Origin: Candidatus Aminicenantota bacterium
GTDB taxonomy: Bacteria > Acidobacteriota > Aminicenantia > Aminicenantales > Saccharicenantaceae
Assembly: GCA_014360005.1 (NCBI GenBank)
Contig: JACIYI010000001.1
Coordinates: 62,001-126,000, forward strand
DNA: 64,000 nucleotides
Direction of reading: 5' to 3'
The first letter of the stretch is position 1. Every line of letters begins with the position of its first letter. The position numbers and the translations under genes are program-made. Under the pieces are notes generated by a model, which made no database searches, was not told where the DNA came from, and saw nothing but the letters and a program-made list of their open reading frames with translations. Below, one piece after another: positions 59,802 to 64,000 of this stretch.

Positions 59802-61205
59802 ATGGAACAAAAAAACCTGGTAATCATCGGCGGCGGGCCCGGAGGTTACTTAGCCGCCCTGAGAGCAGCCCAGCTCGGGCTGAAGGTAACCGTGGTTGAA
59901 GAAAACCGGTTGGGCGGCATCTGCATTAACGTCGGCTGCATTCCCACCAAGTACCTGACCCATCAGAGCGCCCTCTTTCATCAATTAAAGACCAACCGGA
60001 ACCTGGAAGGACCTCTGGCTGAATTAAGGCTTAACTGGGCCAGGGTCCAGCAGGGGAGACAGGCGGTGGTTGACCGTCTGGTGAAGGGCCTGGAATTCCT
60101 GCTCAGCCGGAACCAGGTCCAGGTCATCAAGGGCCGGGGAAAATTAGCTGCTCCGGGAGAAGTCCTGGCAAAAACTGCTGATGGTGAGCAGCTCTTGAAG
60201 GCTGATAAAGTCATCCTGGCCAGCGGCAGCCGTCCGGCCGATTTTCCTTTCTTGCGGTTTGACGGACAGCAGGTAATATCCAGCACCGAAGCCCTGTCGC
60301 TGCCGGAGCCGCCGAAAAGCCTCCTGGTGGTGGGGGCCGGGGCCATCGGGCTGGAACTGGGCTCAGTCTACCAGAGAATCGGCACCGAGGTCACCGTCCT
60401 GGAAATCATGCCCAGCATCCTGCCCGGGACTGACCTGACCACTGCCCAGAGACTGGAGCGTATCCTCAAGAAACAGGGCCTCAAAATTCATACCCGGATG
60501 AAAATAGAAGCGGCCGAGATTGGCCAAAGCTGGGTGAAGCTTAAGGGTGTCAGTCTGGCCGATGATAAATCTTTTGAATTCGCAGCCGAAAAAGTCCTGA
60601 TTGCCGCCGGGCGGAAGCCAAATGTTGAAGACCTGGTCTGGGATGAATCGCTTCTCAAGCGGCAGAAAGGAAATTTTGTGGAAGTGAACGAGCGCTGTGA
60701 GACCTCAATTCCCGGAACTTATGCCATCGGCGATTTGATCGGCGGGAAACTTCTGGCTCACAAAGCCTACCATGATGGTCTGGTGGCGGCTGAGAACGCC
60801 GCCGGGCACCAGGCCCAGCTCAATTACAGCGCCGTTCCGGCCGCCATCTTCACCGAGCCGGAACTGGCCAGCGTCGGACTCGGCCAGGAAGAAGCAAAGG
60901 CCCGTGGTCTTGAAATCAAGGTAGGGGAGTTTCCACTCCAGGCCAACGGGCGGGCCCTGACTCTTGATAGCTACGACGGGCTGGTCCGGGTTATTGCCGA
61001 TAAGAAAACCGACGAAGTGCTGGGGGCCCACATTCTGGCGCCGCATGCCAGCGAAATACTGCCCATCCTGACCATGGCTGTTTCCCGGCGCCTGAAGTTA
61101 AAGGACCTGGATTCTATCATCTACATTCACCCGACGATTTCCGAGTCCATTCCGGAAGCCGCCCTCAAAGCCAACGGTCTGGCCCTGCACATCCTTAATC
61201 AGTAA
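59802..61205 (+). CDS. lpdA: Dihydrolipoyl dehydrogenase (E3)
   Basis: This 467-aa FAD/NAD disulfide oxidoreductase has the FAD motif IIGGGPGGYLAALRAAQLG at the N-terminus and redox cysteines 41 and 46 in GGICINVGCIPTK. The NAD motif VVGAGAIGLELGSVY lies near 177, YAIGDLIGGKLLAHKA near 308, and the C-terminal catalytic HPTISE near 443-448. It reoxidises lipoamide of 2-oxoacid dehydrogenases or the glycine cleavage system; none of their other subunits are in the window. AAGGAG precedes the ATG. Confidence 0.93.
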   Translation: MEQKNLVIIGGGPGGYLAALRAAQLGLKVTVVEENRLGGICINVGCIPTKYLTHQSALFHQLKTNRNLEGPLAELRLNWARVQQGRQAVVDRLVKGLEFLLSRNQVQVIKGRGKLAAPGEVLAKTADGEQLLKADKVILASGSRPADFPFLRFDGQQVISSTEALSLPEPPKSLLVVGAGAIGLELGSVYQRIGTEVTVLEIMPSILPGTDLTTAQRLERILKKQGLKIHTRMKIEAAEIGQSWVKLKGVSLADDKSFEFAAEKVLIAAGRKPNVEDLVWDESLLKRQKGNFVEVNERCETSIPGTYAIGDLIGGKLLAHKAYHDGLVAAENAAGHQAQLNYSAVPAAIFTEPELASVGLGQEEAKARGLEIKVGEFPLQANGRALTLDSYDGLVRVIADKKTDEVLGAHILAPHASEILPILTMAVSRRLKLKDLDSIIYIHPTISESIPEAALKANGLALHILNQ

Positions 61206-61427
61206 GGATTGGGTCTTTCTCGCCCAGCAGAATTTTTTTGGTAGAGGGACAGGGGTCAGCTTCAGGCAAAGTGATAATTATAATAGATATTGAGTTTCGA
61301 TGGATTATGGGCTTTGGCTAAAAAATTATAATAATTTAAGAGTGCCGGATAGAAGGGACTGGTGATTTGATAATCTTAGAGCCTGGCCGGCCTGGGAAAA
61401 AAAGGCTTATGAAGGGAGGTGGCAATC

Positions 61428-62357
61428 ATGAAAAGAGGGCGAGAGGGTAATGTTTATGATGATGTCTGTAATAAAGATGCATCCTCATTTCAGCTCGAGT
61501 CCCCAAAAACCGCAGGGCCTTTTTCCGTTCTCCGCAGCCAATGCCTTTTAATGAATAACAAGCTGGTTCGATTAACTATTGGGCTTACCATTTTTTTGTT
61601 CATGGCTTCAGCCTGCCATAAACAACCATCAGAAACCCTCTCTCCGGCTTTAGACCAGGCTCAAATCTTAGAATCTTTGGCCGGCTATGAAATCATCGGC
61701 GAGGGAAGTGATTTTCTGACTTTAAAAATAGATTTGCCTGGTCCACTTCCTGCCGGCTCAAAAATTTATGCCCTGGCCATGGATGAAGCCGGCTATCCCT
61801 TGAGAAAAATCAGCGGATTTTTTTATGACCCGAAGCTGGAGGGCAGGAATCATTACTGGTTCTATCTCTTTCTTTATTCTCCCCGGCCCTGGCCGGAAGA
61901 CCTTAGGAAGAGCAGCTTTATCAAATTCGTTTATCTGGAAAATGGCCTTAAAAAGGCTGAAAAACTGGTCGAGCACTTTAAGACCTGGGGCGGTGAAGAC
62001 CGGCCAACAATCTACGACCTGCCTGCTCCACCGGACACAATTTCTGGCTTTCTTATCATAAAGGATTATACCTTTTTGGCCGCCGGTGATTTCCGGCAAC
62101 CGGATGGTTACTATGTCGAGGGGGCAATTTCAGGAAAAGAAGGCCGCTGGGATTCCTTTGAAGCCAAATCGGAGATAAAAGGCCGCGAGCCAGAACCTGA
62201 ATTGGTGTTGACTTCAGACAGGGGCTGGCTGGAGTTAAATACCGGCCGGACACACGGAATGCAGGAAGCTGTAGCCCCTCAGGTGCCCTACGTGAACGGC
62301 TGGTGGGACAGTAAAGGATATTTTCATCCCGACCCGCTCAAAATATTCTGGAAGTAG
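61428..62357 (+). CDS. Putative lipoprotein with an N-terminally extended open frame
   Basis: The 309-aa frame contains a clear lipoprotein signal, but only from an internal ATG at 61551: MNNKLVRLTIGLTIFLFMAS followed by AC, giving 268 aa. The upstream ATG 61428 has a strong GGGAGG 8 nt before it and would add 41 polar residues ahead of the signal; the internal ATG has no ribosome site. The body (from SLAGYEIIGEGSDFLTLKI) has no recognised domain. An exported lipoprotein is likely; which start is used is unresolved. Confidence 0.65.
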   Translation: MKRGREGNVYDDVCNKDASSFQLESPKTAGPFSVLRSQCLLMNNKLVRLTIGLTIFLFMASACHKQPSETLSPALDQAQILESLAGYEIIGEGSDFLTLKIDLPGPLPAGSKIYALAMDEAGYPLRKISGFFYDPKLEGRNHYWFYLFLYSPRPWPEDLRKSSFIKFVYLENGLKKAEKLVEHFKTWGGEDRPTIYDLPAPPDTISGFLIIKDYTFLAAGDFRQPDGYYVEGAISGKEGRWDSFEAKSEIKGREPEPELVLTSDRGWLELNTGRTHGMQEAVAPQVPYVNGWWDSKGYFHPDPLKIFWK

Positions 62358-62379
62358 TCAAACGCCCCCCTTTTTTTGT

Positions 62380-62408
62380 TTGACTAAAAACAGTAATTAT
62401 TCTATTAT
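62380..62408 (+). promoter_or_regulatory. Promoter of the malic enzyme gene
   Basis: TTGACT (62380-62385), a 17-bp spacer and TATTAT (62403-62408), with a leader of about 25 nt that includes GGAGG. Confidence 0.6.
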
Positions 62409-62440
62409 CACCTCTCATAAAATCATTTTTGGAGGAAATA

Positions 62441-63796
62441 ATGGAGAAAAAGGTTACAGTGGAAGAACTGTTGGCCAAAGCCCAACAGCCATCCAAAGAC
62501 GCTCTCCGGCTGCATCCGTTCTATAAGGGAAAAGTCGGAGTGACTCTGAAATGCCGCGTCCGGAGTTTCCAGGATTTCGCTATCTGGTACACGCCGGGGG
62601 TGGCCGCACCCTGCATGGAAATCAACAAGGACCCGGAAAAAGCCTATGAAATGACCAACAAGGGCAATTTTGTGGCCGTCATTTCTGACGGCACCCGGGT
62701 GCTGGGACTGGGCGATATAGGTCCGGAAGCGGCCTTGCCGGTTATGGAAGGTAAGGCCCTGCTCTATAAGTATCTTGGCGGCGTTGATGCTTTCCCCATC
62801 TGCCTCAGGGAGAAAGATCCGGATAAATTCATCTACATCGTCAAAGCGCTCCAGCCGACTTTTGGTGGCGTCAACCTTGAAGATATTTCACACCCGAAGT
62901 GCTTCCACATTCTTGACACCCTGAGGGCTGAGTGCGAAATTCCCATCTGGCACGACGACCAGCAGGGAACGGCCTGTGTCACCGTGGCCGGTCTCATCAA
63001 CGCCTTAAAAATCGTTAACAAGAAGATTGATGAGGTGAAGGTTACGGTTATCGGTTCAGGCGCGGCTGGTATTGCCATTGCCCGGCTGCTGATAGCGGCC
63101 GGAGTTAACCCGGAAAACATGCTGGCCGTGGACTCCAAGGGCATTCTGTCCAAAGACCGGGCCGACCGGGAAACCCTTCAGACCAAATTCAAAGAGAAAT
63201 GGGACCTGTGCTTGAAGACCAACCCCAAAAATAAGCAGGGCGATATGGCCGAAGCGCTGAAAGGGGCCGATGTTATGGTAAGTGTTTCGGCTTCTGGCCC
63301 GGGAATCATCAAACCCGAGTGGATTAAAACTATGGCTAAAGACCCCATCGTTTTTGCCGAAGCTAACCCCATTCCGGAAATCTGGCCCTGGGAAGCCAAA
63401 GAAGCCGGCGCCAGAATTGTGGCCACCGGCCGGTCGGATTTTCCCAATCAGGTCAATAACTCTCTGGGCTTCCCCGGCATCTTCCGCGGGACTCTTGATG
63501 TCAGAGCCAAGACCATCACTGACGAGATGTGCATCGCCGCTGCCTACGAGCTGGCCAAAGTGGCCGAAGACCATGGCCTGAGCGAAGAGTACATCATTCC
63601 CAACATGGACCAGTGGGAAGTCTTCCCCAGAGAAGCGGTGGCCGTTGGCCGCAAAGCCATCGAGCAGGGTGTGGCCCGCAAGGACATCCCGGCCGACCAG
63701 CTTTACAAAATGGCCGAAGACACCATCCGCAAAGCTCGCGAAGAAATCCAGTTCCTGATGAAAGAAGGTTTCATCATCGACCCGGACAAGAAATAA
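62441..63796 (+). CDS. Malic enzyme (NAD(P)-dependent malate dehydrogenase, decarboxylating)
   Basis: This 451-aa enzyme oxidatively decarboxylates malate to pyruvate. It shows [12 protein letters not shown] near 60, [20 protein letters not shown] near 86, [16 protein letters not shown] near 170 (metal/NAD site), [15 protein letters not shown] near 205 (dinucleotide fold), and FANPIPE-type [10 protein letters not shown] near 310. It lacks the C-terminal phosphotransacetylase domain of MaeB. ATG 62441 was chosen because GGAGG lies 5 nt upstream; a TTG four codons earlier overlaps that site. Pyruvate output fits CstA-type carbon use. Confidence 0.93.
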   Translation: MEKKVTVEELLAKAQQPSKDALRLHPFYKGKVGVTLKCRVRSFQDFAIWYTPGVAAPCMEINKDPEKAYEMTNKGNFVAVISDGTRVLGLGDIGPEAALPVMEGKALLYKYLGGVDAFPICLREKDPDKFIYIVKALQPTFGGVNLEDISHPKCFHILDTLRAECEIPIWHDDQQGTACVTVAGLINALKIVNKKIDEVKVTVIGSGAAGIAIARLLIAAGVNPENMLAVDSKGILSKDRADRETLQTKFKEKWDLCLKTNPKNKQGDMAEALKGADVMVSVSASGPGIIKPEWIKTMAKDPIVFAEANPIPEIWPWEAKEAGARIVATGRSDFPNQVNNSLGFPGIFRGTLDVRAKTITDEMCIAAAYELAKVAEDHGLSEEYIIPNMDQWEVFPREAVAVGRKAIEQGVARKDIPADQLYKMAEDTIRKAREEIQFLMKEGFIIDPDKK

Positions 63797-63822
63797 GCTG
63801 GGCTGAAATCGAACCAGGACAG

Positions 63823-63858
63823 GCCCGGACCGGTTAACCGGTCCGGGCTTTTTTTTGG
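63823..63858 (+). terminator. Strong intrinsic terminator after the malic enzyme gene
   Basis: A perfect 26-bp inverted repeat (63823-63848, 13-bp arms GCCCGGACCGGTT / AACCGGTCCGGGC) is followed at once by a run of eight T. Confidence 0.93.
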
Positions 63859-64000
63859 GGCTCGGACCATGTTATCTAATTTAATATCAACGAGTTAACC
63901 CGTTTTTGGGTTACTCTCACTTTTGGGGTCCCACCACGGCACCTATTTAAATTCAAATGATTTAACTCGTTATTTCAGGTTTGATGTGGCCTTAAAAGAT
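63859..64000. repeat. Right-end intergenic segment with nested inverted repeats
   Basis: AACGAGTTAA (63889-63898) recurs inverted as TTAACTCGTT (63962-63971). Inside lies a small hairpin, TAACCC / GGGTTA (about 63896-63913), around a T-run. No open frame or promoter is evident; the segment continues past the window. Confidence 0.5.

Noticed and set aside
1..64000. CRISPR arrays, insertion sequences, prophage genes or rRNA operons
   Set aside because: I found no direct-repeat array with regular spacers, no transposase or integrase motif, and no rRNA-like sequence on reading through the window.

Overview
The window comes from a diderm bacterium with moderately high GC. It carries a BamD lipoprotein, a Skp/OmpH chaperone, beta-barrel outer-membrane proteins, an ExbD protein and several lipoproteins. 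The mix of secreted S9, M24 and S8 peptidases, tandem COG3379-type alkaline-phosphatase-superfamily proteins, a protein disulfide oxidoreductase, paired DUF507 genes and a rhamnose pathway suggests the Acidobacteriota/Candidatus Aminicenantes neighbourhood. That placement is gene-content recognition, not a phylogeny. There are no rRNA genes, CRISPR arrays, insertion sequences or prophage genes. The stretch looks like ordinary chromosome, densely coded in alternating strand blocks.

Layout. (1) 1-11 kb, mostly +: the end of an unknown gene, two interlocked ABC-2 ATPase/permease pairs, a lipoprotein (-), M24 and S9 peptidases, a nitroreductase and a membrane-tethered metallophosphoesterase. (2) 11-19.4 kb, -: three tandem alkaline-phosphatase-superfamily proteins, a 63-aa ribbon-helix-helix-like protein, an Oxa1/EMC3-like membrane protein, an aminotransferase and OmpH, all downstream of one near-consensus promoter. 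(3) 19.5-21.8 kb: protein disulfide oxidoreductase and a class III aminotransferase. (4) 21.8-30.8 kb, -: rhamnulokinase, rhamnose isomerase and a cytoplasmic GH78 alpha-L-rhamnosidase, interrupted by an overlapping HEAT-repeat/HD-GYP pair. (5) 31-38 kb: YjbQ, YprB-like exonuclease, Zn alcohol dehydrogenase, tRNA-Arg(ACG), NMP-kinase-like protein, DUF1015 and acyl-CoA dehydrogenase. (6) 38-43.5 kb: ExbD, TIGR04076, CstA, ACT protein, amidotransferase and a PKD/beta-barrel protein. (7) 43.9-58.2 kb, -: DUF507 pair, then the translation/RNA block nusA-infB-ylxP-rbfA-nrnA-truB, miaB, and an envelope/repair run PASTA-rpe-bamD-OMP-S8 protease-recN. (8) 58.4-64 kb, +: threonine aldolase, dihydrolipoyl dehydrogenase, a lipoprotein and malic enzyme.

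How the genes work together. RhaA, RhaB and GH78 release and catabolise rhamnose in the cytoplasm. The nusA-to-truB genes are the conserved transcription/translation-initiation block. BamD, OmpH and the beta-barrel proteins belong to outer-membrane biogenesis. The secreted peptidases fit a peptide-degrading heterotroph, and CstA fits peptide or pyruvate uptake.

Most interesting signals. First, two 20-bp operator-like palindromes of form ATATGAA-N6-TTCATAT, about 23 kb apart, each lie between the -35 and -10 of a candidate promoter. Second, the three-paralog phosphohydrolase operon also encodes an Oxa1-like protein. Third, the overlapping HEAT-repeat and HD-GYP proteins appear to share an N-terminal module. 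Fourth, an NMP-kinase-like gene without a Shine-Dalgarno sequence begins 18 nt after a tRNA. Many promoters here fit a sigma70-like TTGACA-17-TATAAT pattern; they were found by reading and have not been tested.
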